A stretch of 64,000 nucleotides of DNA, from positions 62,001 through 126,000 of the forward strand of contig MWEK01000011.1 of the NCBI GenBank assembly GCA_002070955.1, in the 5' to 3' direction. Shown here piece by piece: positions 38,994-48,427 of this stretch. Below the pieces are notes generated by a model, which did not search any database, was not told the origin of the DNA, and was given only the letters and a program-made list of their open reading frames with translations. Made by a program: the position numbers and the translations under genes. This DNA is from Planctomycetes bacterium ADurb.Bin069 (GTDB lineage Bacteria > Planctomycetota > UBA8108 > UBA8890 > UBA8898). Positions within the stretch are counted from its first letter, which is position 1. Each line of letters starts with the position of its first letter.

Positions 38994-40905
38994 GGTCCCT
39001 CCTGCCGCACCACCACAGGAGAAGAGCCGTCAGGGCTAGGGCGAGAAAGGCCGGCATCCCGTCCCAGCGGGGGGCGACGACATATTCGGCGCGGGTGCGC
39101 GCCTGGCCTTCGAGCTGCGCGCGCAGGTCGGCCGCCGCGGCGCCGTTCAGCTCGCGGACGGTGCCTCCCGCCGTCCGCGCAATCGCCGCCATGAGTTCCT
39201 GATCGGGCTGCCGGGCGAGCAGTTCGGGGGCGGCGGCCTGCACGGCAAAGGCCGCCGACAAGCCGTCCTCGCAGGCCAGCCGGTAAAGGCCCGGCCGCGG
39301 CGGCCGGTATGCGGCGCGGCCGGTGTCGTCGAGAGTCAATTCCCACGTGGCGCCGTCGGGCTGCGTGACGGTCAGCGCGGCGCCGGGCGGACCGTGAATC
39401 ACCGCCTGAGCGCCGGCGGCGTAGTTGGCGTGTTCGGTGCGCAGCCGCGGAGCGAAGGCCGCGGGAAACGCGTCGGCGATGAGCATGGGAAAGAAGGCGT
39501 CCTCGTTGACGCGGAGCACATTCGCCGCGCCGAACGCGAGGAGACGGTCCTCGGGAAGAAGCGCGCAGACGGTTATCGCCGCGCCCGTTTCGGCGGCAAG
39601 GGTGCAGAGAGGCGTCGCGCCGGGCGCGCGCACCTCGCGCCCGAAGGCGCTTCTTCCCGCGAGGACGCGCAGCGCCGGGAGACGCTCGCCCGCCGCAGTG
39701 AGGGTGATGCGGCCGCGCGCGACGGGACCCCAGGCGAGGGCTTCGGCGCGAGGGCTTTCGGCGCCCGCCAGGAGCACCGTTGCCGCGGACGGCGCCGGAA
39801 GCCGTCCTTCGCGGCAGAACGACGCCCAGCCTCGTCCCAGAACGTGCACGGCGGCGCCCCGGAGGATCTCCGCGCCCAGGGGGATGTCCTCGGGTGTCAG
39901 ATCGCGGAGCACGGGCCGTCCCGCCGCCAACTGCCGCGCGGCGCGCAGGCGGATGCGCGGGTCGCGGGCGGCGCCGCGCAGGAGCGAAGTGCCTTCCCAC
40001 GCGGGAGCGCCCTCAAGGAGCAGCACCTCGGTGTCGGGCGCCCGCGTGACAGCGGCGATGACCGCCGTGTTGTTCTCCATGGTCTTCTCGCCGGGCAGAG
40101 GGGATAGGTGGACGGTCCAGGCGGCGTAGGGCGCGTCGGGCAATTCCCAGGCGAGGTTCAGCGCGCCGGCGCCGTTCGTGAGGGGCACCTCGGAAACCAC
40201 CGGCGGGCCTCCGTCGCGCCGCACCTCGATGGCGGCGACGGCGGGCGCCGGGCCCGTTACCATGACTCGCACGGGCACCACCGCGCGGTCGCCGGGCGCG
40301 CCCACGATGTGCCGGCCGGCCGGCAGCGCGATGATGCCGTCGGGCGCTTCCTCGCGCGCTCCGGCGGGCAGCGCGTGGATGGGGATCCGCCGCCGAGCAG
40401 CCTCGCGCGCCGCGGCGAGGGGGTCCTCGCCGCCGAGGTTCGCCCCGTCGGAGATGAGGACGATGGCGAGGGCGTCCCGGGCGCGCGCAAGCGCCCGGGC
40501 GAGGGCATCGCCGATGCGCGTGTCCTCGCCGTCGGGCCGGAGGGAGGCGATGTGGACGGACTCCAAGCGCGTGTCCGCGCCGGCGAAGGCTGTGACGTGG
40601 AAATCCACCGCTTCGGAAGGCGCCGCCAGGCGCACGGCGCACTCGGCGGCGGCGGAGAAGCGGCCGTCGCGCGCCATGCTGCCGGAGACGTCGAGGAGCA
40701 CCTCGACGCTGGGCGCGCGCCCGCGCTCGGTCCGGACGCCGGGGCCGAGCGCGATGACGCCGATGGCGCCCAGCAGCGCCGCGTGCAGGAGGCGCGGCAG
40801 CGCCGGCGCGCGGGCGCCTTTCCAAAGCAGCGCCAGCGCGGCGGCGGCGCCCCCGACAAAAAGCACCCACGGCGGGCAGAGCGGCTGCAGCTCAAGGGCC
40901 GTCAT
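38980..40905 (-). CDS. VWA-domain membrane protein of the MoxR/Bat-like operon (second VWA gene)
   Basis: The 641-residue protein has two N-terminal membrane helices (WVLFVGGAAAALALLW and LLHAALLGAIGVIALGPGV), a von Willebrand A domain (about 65-180) with intact MIDAS motif DVSGSM and LIGD-like ALAIVLISDGANLGGEDP, a glutamine-amidotransferase-like region in the middle (VLLLEGAPAWEGTSLLRG) and a C-terminal membrane helix (PAFLALALTALLLWWCG). This is the design of the planctomycete VWA/GATase-like proteins. It overlaps both neighbours by 14 bp. The MIDAS should bind a metal-dependent protein ligand whose loading is likely assisted by the MoxR ATPase. Confidence 0.82.
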   Translation of the reverse strand: MTALELQPLCPPWVLFVGGAAAALALLWKGARAPALPRLLHAALLGAIGVIALGPGVRTERGRAPSVEVLLDVSGSMARDGRFSAAAECAVRLAAPSEAVDFHVTAFAGADTRLESVHIASLRPDGEDTRIGDALARALARARDALAIVLISDGANLGGEDPLAAAREAARRRIPIHALPAGAREEAPDGIIALPAGRHIVGAPGDRAVVPVRVMVTGPAPAVAAIEVRRDGGPPVVSEVPLTNGAGALNLAWELPDAPYAAWTVHLSPLPGEKTMENNTAVIAAVTRAPDTEVLLLEGAPAWEGTSLLRGAARDPRIRLRAARQLAAGRPVLRDLTPEDIPLGAEILRGAAVHVLGRGWASFCREGRLPAPSAATVLLAGAESPRAEALAWGPVARGRITLTAAGERLPALRVLAGRSAFGREVRAPGATPLCTLAAETGAAITVCALLPEDRLLAFGAANVLRVNEDAFFPMLIADAFPAAFAPRLRTEHANYAAGAQAVIHGPPGAALTVTQPDGATWELTLDDTGRAAYRPPRPGLYRLACEDGLSAAFAVQAAAPELLARQPDQELMAAIARTAGGTVRELNGAAAADLRAQLEGQARTRAEYVVAPRWDGMPAFLALALTALLLWWCGRRDHAAA

Positions 40906-42799
40906 CCATCCTCCTCGGTGCAGCCAGGCAAAGCCAGGCCAACGCCGTCAGAAACAGCGCGCAGAGGAGCGGCGCCGCCGCGTCGCGCGCGCGGGCGCGC
41001 GGACGTTCCGCCGCGGCGCTCCGCCACCGGGCGAGCGTCGCGGCGCCGACCGCCGGACGCGACTCCTCGGGAGGCGGGTTGACCGGAGCCGCCGCGATGA
41101 TGCGATCCTCGTGCCAGACCTCGAAGTAGCCCGGCCCGGGCGCGGCCGGGAGCGTCACGCGCGTCCGGGCGCCGGCGGGCACGGCCGGCGGGAAGATCTC
41201 CTCGCCCGCGGGATCGAAGAAACGATACGCCCGCCGGGGCAGAGCCAGCGCCGCCTCGCGCCCGACGCGGAGGGTAGGGACGCGGCCGCCGAGCGCCAGG
41301 CGCACGAGCTCGCCGATGAAGACCACCGCGGCCTCGGCGTTTTCGGGACGGGTCAAGAGATCGCCGGCTTCGGCGCCGAGGCCGAAGAAGACGAAGATCG
41401 CGTTCTCGGCGGGACGCGCGATGGCGGCCGGCGCGCCGTCGGTGAAGCGCGCCAGCACTTCCCCGCGGGCGGCGCCCGACAGGCGCGCCGCGAGGCGCAC
41501 TCCCGCGAGGGCGGGAAGCTCGCGGACGGAGTTGCCCTCGAAGGCGGCCTCGAGGGCGAAGGAGCCGCGCTCCGCACGCATCCCCTCGGCCAGCGCCGCG
41601 GGCAGGTGCGCGGGCGCGGCGGCGAACACGATGCAGGGTACGCCGAGGGCTTGCACGCCCTCCAAGGCCTCGCGCGGGGCGCCGGCGGCGATGACGGCGT
41701 CGAAGGCGCTGGGGGGGCGGAGCTCGATGGGTTCGGCGGCGATGGGCAGGCGGGCGCCGCCGCCCAGCGCGCGGGCGAGCATGGCCCGCGTAACGGGCGC
41801 GCCGCCCGCGATGCCGACGCGGAACGTCGCGGCCGCCTCGATGGAAAAGAAGACGCGGTCGTCGCCGGGCAGCGCGCCGCCGCCGAGCACCTCGGCCTCG
41901 CCGCGGACGACGCCGGCCGCGGCGAAGGAGAAAACGCGCCCGGCGAGGGTCACGCTCCGCGGCGGCAGTTCGACGGCGTCGTTGGCCGTCTCGCGGCCGT
42001 CGAGCCGCCACTTCAACCGGACGCTGCGCGGGACGGCGGCGAAGTTTTCCAGCTCCACCGCGATTTCGCAGCCCTCGTCGAGGCACGTGGCGGCGGCCGC
42101 GCGGCCGCGGAGGCGCACGGCGACGTTGTCTTCGGGCGGTTCCGTTACGGGCACCGGCACGACGGCGACGCCAGGGAAGGGCGGCAGAGGGACATCGGCC
42201 CAGCTCGAAGCCTGGAAATCGCTGATGACGTACAGGGTCTTTTCGGCTTCGGGCGTCTGCGCGAGGCGTGCGATGGCGTCCGCTAGGGCGGCGGCCAGAG
42301 CGCCGTCGCCGTGTCCCGGAGCGGCGGATTCCAGCAGGCGCCGGAGGGGCCCGCGTTCAAGACCGACGGGCGCCGACGGATAGGCCCAGCGGACTCCGGC
42401 CCCGCAGAGGGCGAGGTTCACGCGGTCCTCGTCCGCCAGGTCGGCGAGGATCTCGGCGGCGCGGCGGACGCCCGCGGCGACGCCGGAGTCCGCGCCGCCG
42501 GCGCCCATGCTGAGCGACGTGTCCAGAAGCACGATGGCCGCCGTGCGCGGCGCGGCGCCGATGCGCGGATGCCCGCAGAGCAGGCCCGCGAGAAGCACCG
42601 CGGCGATGGCGAAGAAGAAGTGAAGCCCGGCGCGGCGGCGGCGCAGGCGCGGGAGCGCGCGCCGGGCCTCGCGCAACCACGGCAGGGGCGGAAACTCCAC
42701 GGGCCGCGCCAGAAGCCGCAGGATAAGGTGCGCGGCGAGCATCAAGGCCGCAATGGCGCCCGCGGCCAACGGCGGCCAGGGGTGGTCGAAGCTCACCAT
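40892..42799 (-). CDS. BatA-like VWA membrane protein of the MoxR/Bat-like operon
   Basis: The 635-residue protein begins with a BatA-type N-terminus (PPLAAGAIAALMLAAHLILR, then VEFPPLPWLREARRALPRLR), a second membrane helix (LHFFFAIAAVLLAGLLCG), a VWA domain (about 85-215) with MIDAS variant DTSLSM and TLYVISDFQASSW, several beta-rich periplasmic domains and a C-terminal membrane helix (APLLCALFLTALAWLCLA). BatA proteins work with MoxR ATPases and DUF58 proteins in envelope stress tolerance in Bacteroides and similar systems. It overlaps the DUF58 gene by 7 bp. A MIDAS Ser pair is kept. Confidence 0.82.
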   Translation of the reverse strand: MVSFDHPWPPLAAGAIAALMLAAHLILRLLARPVEFPPLPWLREARRALPRLRRRRAGLHFFFAIAAVLLAGLLCGHPRIGAAPRTAAIVLLDTSLSMGAGGADSGVAAGVRRAAEILADLADEDRVNLALCGAGVRWAYPSAPVGLERGPLRRLLESAAPGHGDGALAAALADAIARLAQTPEAEKTLYVISDFQASSWADVPLPPFPGVAVVPVPVTEPPEDNVAVRLRGRAAAATCLDEGCEIAVELENFAAVPRSVRLKWRLDGRETANDAVELPPRSVTLAGRVFSFAAAGVVRGEAEVLGGGALPGDDRVFFSIEAAATFRVGIAGGAPVTRAMLARALGGGARLPIAAEPIELRPPSAFDAVIAAGAPREALEGVQALGVPCIVFAAAPAHLPAALAEGMRAERGSFALEAAFEGNSVRELPALAGVRLAARLSGAARGEVLARFTDGAPAAIARPAENAIFVFFGLGAEAGDLLTRPENAEAAVVFIGELVRLALGGRVPTLRVGREAALALPRRAYRFFDPAGEEIFPPAVPAGARTRVTLPAAPGPGYFEVWHEDRIIAAAPVNPPPEESRPAVGAATLARWRSAAAERPRARARDAAAPLLCALFLTALAWLCLAAPRRMDDGP

Positions 42800-43684
42800 T
42801 GGCGTTGTCCCGTCTCGCCCTCTAGAAAACGTTCCCAGACCGAGACCTCGGCATCGACGCCGGGGTCCAGCGACAGGAACACGAAGCCGCGTTCGCGGGC
42901 GAAGCGATCCAGGGCCGCGCGATGCCGCGCCGCGACGGCGGCGTAGGCCTCGGCGTAGCCCGGGCCGCCCGCGCGGAGGCGCGCGCCGGTCTCGGGATCC
43001 ACGCGCTCGGCGTCGTGGTCCAGCGCCGGGCGGCGTTCCTCCGCCAAAAGCACCTGAAAAAGTCCTAGATCGGCGCCGGTATCCGAGAGCGCGTTGAGAG
43101 CGGCGAAGAGTTCGCGGTCGGGGGCAATGAAATCCGAGAGCAGAATGCCGAGGCTCGCGCCTCGCAGCAAGGCGGCGGCGCGATCCAGGCCGCGCAGGGC
43201 GTCCGGGCCGCCGCGGGGCTCGATGCGCTCCAGCATGGCGGTGAACGCCTCGCGGTGCGCCGGGCCGCGGCCCGGCGGGAGCGTCTCGGTTTCGGCGCCG
43301 CAGACATACAGGCCGAAGGCGTCGCCCGCGTCGTCGAGCACCGCGGCTCCCAGGTGGGCCGTGCGGCAGGCGTAGGCGAACTTGGCCTCGTTGCGAAAGC
43401 GCATCGACGCGGTCGCATCGAGGATGAAGATGCAGCGCAGCGTCGTCTCGAGCCGCGCGAGCTTGACGACGTCACGGTCGCTGCGCGCCAGCACGCGCTG
43501 ATCGAGGAAGCGCGGATCGTCACCGGGCGCGTAAGGCCGGTACTCGGCGAAATGCGCCGAGAACCCGCGGAACCGGGCGCCGTGACGACCCAGGAAGCGG
43601 CCGTCCGCCCGGCGGCGCCGGGCCCCCCGCAGGCGGTGGCGCACGCGGTCATCCAGGGCGGGCAGCGTGCGGGGCGGCCGCGTC

Positions 43685-44674
<990 letters not shown>

Positions 44675-44745
44675 CGGTCCTCCTGCGCGCGGGAAGCGCG
44701 TCGGCCGGGGCGCGGATTTCCGCCGGCGGCCGGCGCCCCGCCCCG

Positions 44746-44774
44746 ATTATAGGCGCACGGCGCGGGAGCGTCAT
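44746..44774 (-). promoter_or_regulatory. Promoter of the MoxR/Bat-like operon
   Basis: Minus strand ATGACG (44769-44774), a 17-bp spacer and a perfect TATAAT (44746-44751). It overlaps the end of the BtpA-like gene. Leader of about 65 bases to ATG 44674. Confidence 0.7.
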
Positions 44775-45550
44775 CGTGCGGCCTTGACGAAGGCGCGCGC
44801 CGCGCGGGCGTCGATGACGCCGAGGGTACGTTCCAGCGCCGTGCCCACAATGATACCGTCGGCGGCTTGGAGCGCCTGCGAGGCCGTGCGCGCCGACACA
44901 CCGCTTCCCATGAACACCGGGACGCCGCGCAGTTCGCGGCGGAGACGCGCGGCGGCGGCCAAGTCGCCGAGTTCGCCGGTCCGGCCGCCGGTGATGATGA
45001 GGCCGTCGGCGAGGCCGCGCTCGACGCAGTCGCGGGCCTCGGCGACCGGATCCCGCGGGACGAGGGGCGCCGCGTGCTTGACCCGCACGTCGGCCAGGAT
45101 GCGGACCGTGCTCCCGAGGCTTTGGCGGTAACGCAGGGTGGCGGCGGCGCGGCCCTCGATGATGCCCTGGTCGGCGAGGACGGCGCCCGTGTGCACGTTG
45201 ACGCGGATGAAGCGCCCGCCGCCCGCGAAGGCGGCGGCCAGGGCGTCGGCGGCCGCGTTGCGCAGCAGATTGACGCCGCACGGCCCGCGTGTCGCGAACT
45301 CGCGGACGAGCAGGCTCGCGATGGCGACCACGTGCGGCTCGACGCGGTCGGTGTGGAAGGGGATGTCGCCGAAGTTCTCGAGGATGACGGCATCGAAGCC
45401 GGCATCGAAGAGCGTGTTCGCCGACCGCCGGGCCGCGTTCAGGACGGTCGAAAGCGAGCCGCCGTAGCGCGGGCTGCCGGGCAGGGGCAGCAAGTGGACG
45501 ACGCCGACCAGCGGCTTTTCGGTTTTGAATTCCCGCGTGAGCCAGGACAT
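44771..45550 (-). CDS. BtpA/SgcQ-family TIM-barrel protein
   Basis: The 259-residue protein starts at ATG 45550 (GGAG upstream). It shows the BtpA family pattern: LVGVVHLLPLPGSPRYGGSL, DAGFDAVILENFGDIPF, GVNLLRNAAADALAAA, RFIRVNVHTGAVLADQGIIE, ILADVRVKHAAPL and a phosphate-binding end GIIVGTALER. BtpA is needed for photosystem I stability in cyanobacteria, and SgcQ is a sugar-operon protein; in other bacteria the reaction is unknown, but a TIM-barrel enzyme on a phosphorylated substrate is likely. It is divergent from the PurN-like gene (157 bp), with a minus-strand TACAAT box at 45613-45618. Confidence 0.85.
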   Translation of the reverse strand: MSWLTREFKTEKPLVGVVHLLPLPGSPRYGGSLSTVLNAARRSANTLFDAGFDAVILENFGDIPFHTDRVEPHVVAIASLLVREFATRGPCGVNLLRNAAADALAAAFAGGGRFIRVNVHTGAVLADQGIIEGRAAATLRYRQSLGSTVRILADVRVKHAAPLVPRDPVAEARDCVERGLADGLIITGGRTGELGDLAAAARLRRELRGVPVFMGSGVSARTASQALQAADGIIVGTALERTLGVIDARAARAFVKAAR

Positions 45551-45672
45551 GCGGTTCTCCTTGCGCCGGGCGCGGCCGGAAACGCTCAGGCGGCCGGTCG
45601 CCGCGCGGGCGCATTGTACCACCCGATGGCGGCCGGCAGGCAAGTGGGCGCCGCCGGGGGAGGCGGCCTGCC

Positions 45673-45701
45673 TTGCGCAACTGCGTGGCTCTGGGCACAA
45701 T
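45673..45701 (+). promoter_or_regulatory. Promoter adjacent to the PurN-like start (possible leaderless transcript)
   Basis: TTGCGC (45673-45678), a 17-bp spacer and CACAAT (45696-45701). The predicted transcription start falls on or next to the ATG at 45708, leaving no room for a Shine-Dalgarno. Confidence 0.5.
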
Positions 45702-45707
45702 TCCCCT

Positions 45708-46616
45708 ATGGATTCCATGCGAAACCTGGGCGCCCCCGCGGGACGAAAGGCGCGCGTCGCCATCTTTCTGAGCGGCGGCGGCAGCAATGCGCGGGAGATC
45801 CTCACGCGGCACCGCGCGCTGGGGGCGCGCTCGCCGATCGACCCGGTCGCGCTGGTGACCGACCGGCCCAATGATCCCGCCTGCGGCGCCGCGCGCATCG
45901 GGGGCGAGTTCGGCGTTCCCGTGCTCGGGCACGACGTGCGGGCGTTCTACCGGGAACGCGGGTTGGGACGAGTGAGCGTGGCGAGCCCCGAGGGCCTGCG
46001 CGCCCGCGAGGAGTGGACCGATGCGCTGCGGCTGAAGCTCGCGCCTCTGGCCATCGACTTCGCCGTGTTCGCGGGGTTCGAGCTGCTCTGCAACATCGCC
46101 GCCGATTTTCCGTGCCTGAACGTCCACCCGGGCGACCTCACGCGGCTTCGCGACGGCAAGCGCTGGCTGGTGGGGCTTCACACCGTTCCGATCGAGCGGG
46201 CCATCCTCGGAGGTCTCGGCGAGCTTCGGGCCAGCGTGATCGTCGCCGCGCCGTACGGGGGCGCGGGGGCCGACGACATGGATCGCGGTCCGCTCCTGGG
46301 CATCTCGACGGCGGTCCCGATCGACCGCTGCGGTCGGACGCTCGAGGAACTGGCCGCGGCCGCGGCGCGCCGGCCGGCCGAGAGGCCGCCGCGAGGCTAC
46401 GGGGATGCGCTGGAGGAGGTCGCCCGCCGCAATCAGGAGCGCCTCAAGGAGGGCGGGGACTGGGTCGTCTTCCCGCAGGTCGTTTTCCTTGTCGCCGAGG
46501 GAAGGTATGCCCTGGACGCGGGCGGTCGGGTCTTCTTCCGGCGGGAGCCGGGAGGGGCGCCCGCGCCGGTGCGGAGGCTCGTCTTCGGACCGAAGGGCAT
46601 CGAGGAGTGCGTCTAG
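45708..46616 (+). CDS. PurN-like formyltransferase-fold protein
   Basis: The 302-residue protein has the formyltransferase N-terminal fold: RVAIFLSGGGSNAREILTRH (PurN SGxGSN), VALVTDRP, AIDFAVFAGFELLC, then the catalytic-type CLNVHPGDLTR (Asn and His as in PurN Asn106/His108) and DDMDRGPLLG (the Asp as in PurN Asp144). A second His in GLHTVPIERAI is present. It may transfer formyl from 10-formyltetrahydrofolate to GAR or a GAR-like amine; the 90-residue C-terminal extension (ending FGPKGIEECV) differs from the roughly 200-residue PurN, so the acceptor may be different. The ATG at 45708 is the only start compatible with the fold; an ATG four codons on is possible. No Shine-Dalgarno is visible. 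Confidence 0.75.
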   Translation: MDSMRNLGAPAGRKARVAIFLSGGGSNAREILTRHRALGARSPIDPVALVTDRPNDPACGAARIGGEFGVPVLGHDVRAFYRERGLGRVSVASPEGLRAREEWTDALRLKLAPLAIDFAVFAGFELLCNIAADFPCLNVHPGDLTRLRDGKRWLVGLHTVPIERAILGGLGELRASVIVAAPYGGAGADDMDRGPLLGISTAVPIDRCGRTLEELAAAAARRPAERPPRGYGDALEEVARRNQERLKEGGDWVVFPQVVFLVAEGRYALDAGGRVFFRREPGGAPAPVRRLVFGPKGIEECV

Positions 46617-46680
46617 CCGCGGTTCTCCGCGGGCGCAGCTCTTTCCTACACCGAGTTTTCACTGCATGGCTTTGCCTTCA

Positions 46681-46709
46681 TTGACGGCGGGTATCGAATT
46701 GGGTAAACT
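46681..46709 (+). promoter_or_regulatory. Promoter of the cohesin-like/dockerin gene, with a long leader
   Basis: TTGACG (46681-46686), a 17-bp spacer and TAAACT (46704-46709). The ATG is at 46878, so the leader is about 160 bases. I see no recognisable riboswitch in it. Confidence 0.65.
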
Positions 46710-46877
46710 TGAAGCTATGTTAATGGTGTTGGGTTTGTTCGCGCGTGTTTGCGGCTCCTGTCAACATATGCACGAGAGATCGAGCCGGGCGGGGGCGGCG
46801 CGAGGAATGAACGAGGATCGAGCCGCCGCGGACGGCGGACTGGGGGGGGGTGCGCGCCCCTCTGAAAGGAGGAGCCT

Positions 46878-48227
46878 ATGCGATGGGCGGTGTTGCCGGC
46901 GCTTTGTGTGGTCGCGACGACCCTGATTGCCGCGGAAGGCAGTCCCGACGCGCGCTTCGGTTTGTGGATCGTGCCCCACTTCCTGGAGAGTCCGGGCGGC
47001 GGCGCGGCGGTCAAAGTCTTCATGGGCAGCACCGCCGACGAGGTGCAGGGCTGGTCGTTCGGGATCAAGAGCACCGACGGCGCGCACCCGGGCGCAATGG
47101 TGCGCATCGTGGGCGCGGAGTTGGGCGCCGATCTTGCGACGGCCGGGCCTGCCGGCGGCCTGCCTGAGTTCGTGAGCTGCACGCTTCTGCCGGACGAGAC
47201 GCCCCACGGCGTGCCGTGTCCGAACTGCACGGCGATCACCCAGGGCGTGGTGCTGGACTTCCAGCAGCGGACGTATGTGAACGCCACGGAGGGCTTCCAC
47301 CTCCTCACGCTGGCGCTGGAGGTGAGCGGCGACGCCGGCGCCAGCGCTCGGCTCGATTTCACCGACGAGGTCGGCGCCCCACCGGTGAAAACGATCGTCG
47401 TTGTGGACGGGTTGAGCCACAAGCCGGCGCGGCAGAGCGGCGTGGAGGTCCGCAAGGTCGCCTGCGTCTCGGCTTTCTATCCCCATGTCGCCTCGGTGTC
47501 CGGCGCGCACGGCACGCAGCAGACGGTCGGCGTGTATCTCGACTTCAACCGCGGGGGCAGCGGCGCCTACGCCGTCCAGGGGTGGTCGTTCGGCGTCAGC
47601 CACGACCCCGACGCGCTCGAACTGTTGGACGCGACGACGGACGGCACGGACGCGGTGCGCGCGAAGAACGGCGGCGAGCCGGATTTCAACCAGTTCCGAT
47701 TCGTACCGCCCGATCCGTCCGGAACGTTGGCGGGGTTCACGCACGGGGTCATCGTCGACTATCGGACGGGCATCACGCTGCCGGCGCGCAACGGCTTTCT
47801 GGATTGCAAGGCCCGCTACCGCCTCGCGGCCCGACCCTCGTGTCCCGAGTCGATCGTGACGCGCCTGACGCCGACGGGCTCGCTCGGCGTCCCCGTGGTC
47901 AGGATGGTCATGGTCGTGGACGGCGAAAGCCTGATTCCGTGCGGGGTGGGCGTGGGCGAGGTGCGCATTCTGTGCGACACGCCCTTCGTGCGCGGAAACG
48001 CCAACGGCGACCATTGCGTGGACATCGCCGATGTCGTTTTCATCGTCCGTTATCTCTTCCGGCACGGCCGCGCGCCCGCGCCGCTCGACGCGGCCGACGT
48101 GAACGACGACGGAAAGGTCGATGTGTCCGACGGCGTCTATCTGGTCCGCTACCTGTTCCTAAACGGCCCGCCGCCGCCGCCGCCCTTCCCGCTGGCGGGA
48201 CTGGATCCCACGCCGGGCGGTCTCTGA
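46878..48227 (+). CDS. Secreted protein with two cohesin-like domains and a dockerin-like C-terminus
   Basis: The 449-residue protein starts at ATG 46878 behind AAAGGAGGAG. After a signal peptide (WAVLPALCVVATTLIAAEG) come two similar beta domains, about 25-190 and 195-365, each with an EVQGWSFGIK or AVQGWSFGVSHDPDALEL segment and a VVVDG-type strand (TIVVVDGLSHKPA; MVMVVDGESLIPC). The pattern resembles cohesin-type beta sandwiches, which bind dockerins. The C-terminus (about 370-449) has two EF-hand/dockerin-like repeats (GNANGDHCVDIADVVFIVRY; DVNDDGKVDVSDGVYLVRY), then a Pro run and DPTP. Cohesin-like and dockerin-like modules in one polypeptide suggest self-assembly or head-to-tail association at the cell surface. 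Confidence 0.8.
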   Translation: MRWAVLPALCVVATTLIAAEGSPDARFGLWIVPHFLESPGGGAAVKVFMGSTADEVQGWSFGIKSTDGAHPGAMVRIVGAELGADLATAGPAGGLPEFVSCTLLPDETPHGVPCPNCTAITQGVVLDFQQRTYVNATEGFHLLTLALEVSGDAGASARLDFTDEVGAPPVKTIVVVDGLSHKPARQSGVEVRKVACVSAFYPHVASVSGAHGTQQTVGVYLDFNRGGSGAYAVQGWSFGVSHDPDALELLDATTDGTDAVRAKNGGEPDFNQFRFVPPDPSGTLAGFTHGVIVDYRTGITLPARNGFLDCKARYRLAARPSCPESIVTRLTPTGSLGVPVVRMVMVVDGESLIPCGVGVGEVRILCDTPFVRGNANGDHCVDIADVVFIVRYLFRHGRAPAPLDAADVNDDGKVDVSDGVYLVRYLFLNGPPPPPPFPLAGLDPTPGGL

Positions 48228-48233
48228 TAACGG

Positions 48234-48323
48234 TTTCGCTCCCGGCCTCCGGGGGGACGGAGCGCACGCCATGACCGCCGCTTCGGCGAGGGCGCTTTCG
48301 CTCCCGGCCCCCGGGGGACGGAG
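48234..48323. repeat. Duplicated 28-bp palindromic element between the dockerin gene and argS
   Basis: TTTCGCTCCCGGCCTCCGGG with GGGGACGGAG following (48234-48262) recurs almost identically at 48296-48323. Each copy contains CCCGG/CCGGG arms able to form a hairpin. It may be a tandem terminator or a REP-like element. Confidence 0.75.
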
Positions 48324-48427
48324 TCTCGCCGCCGGCGTCCGGCTCTTTCCACGCGGCGCGTTACCCGCTATTCTGGGCCTGCCGCCGCCGGACGGTTCCG
48401 GACGGCGGGGAACGCGAGCGAGGCAGC

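Noticed and set aside
46617..46877. A small gene or riboswitch in the leader of the cohesin-like protein
   Set aside because: Short open frames here lack Shine-Dalgarno sites and family features, and no riboswitch consensus I know was recognised.
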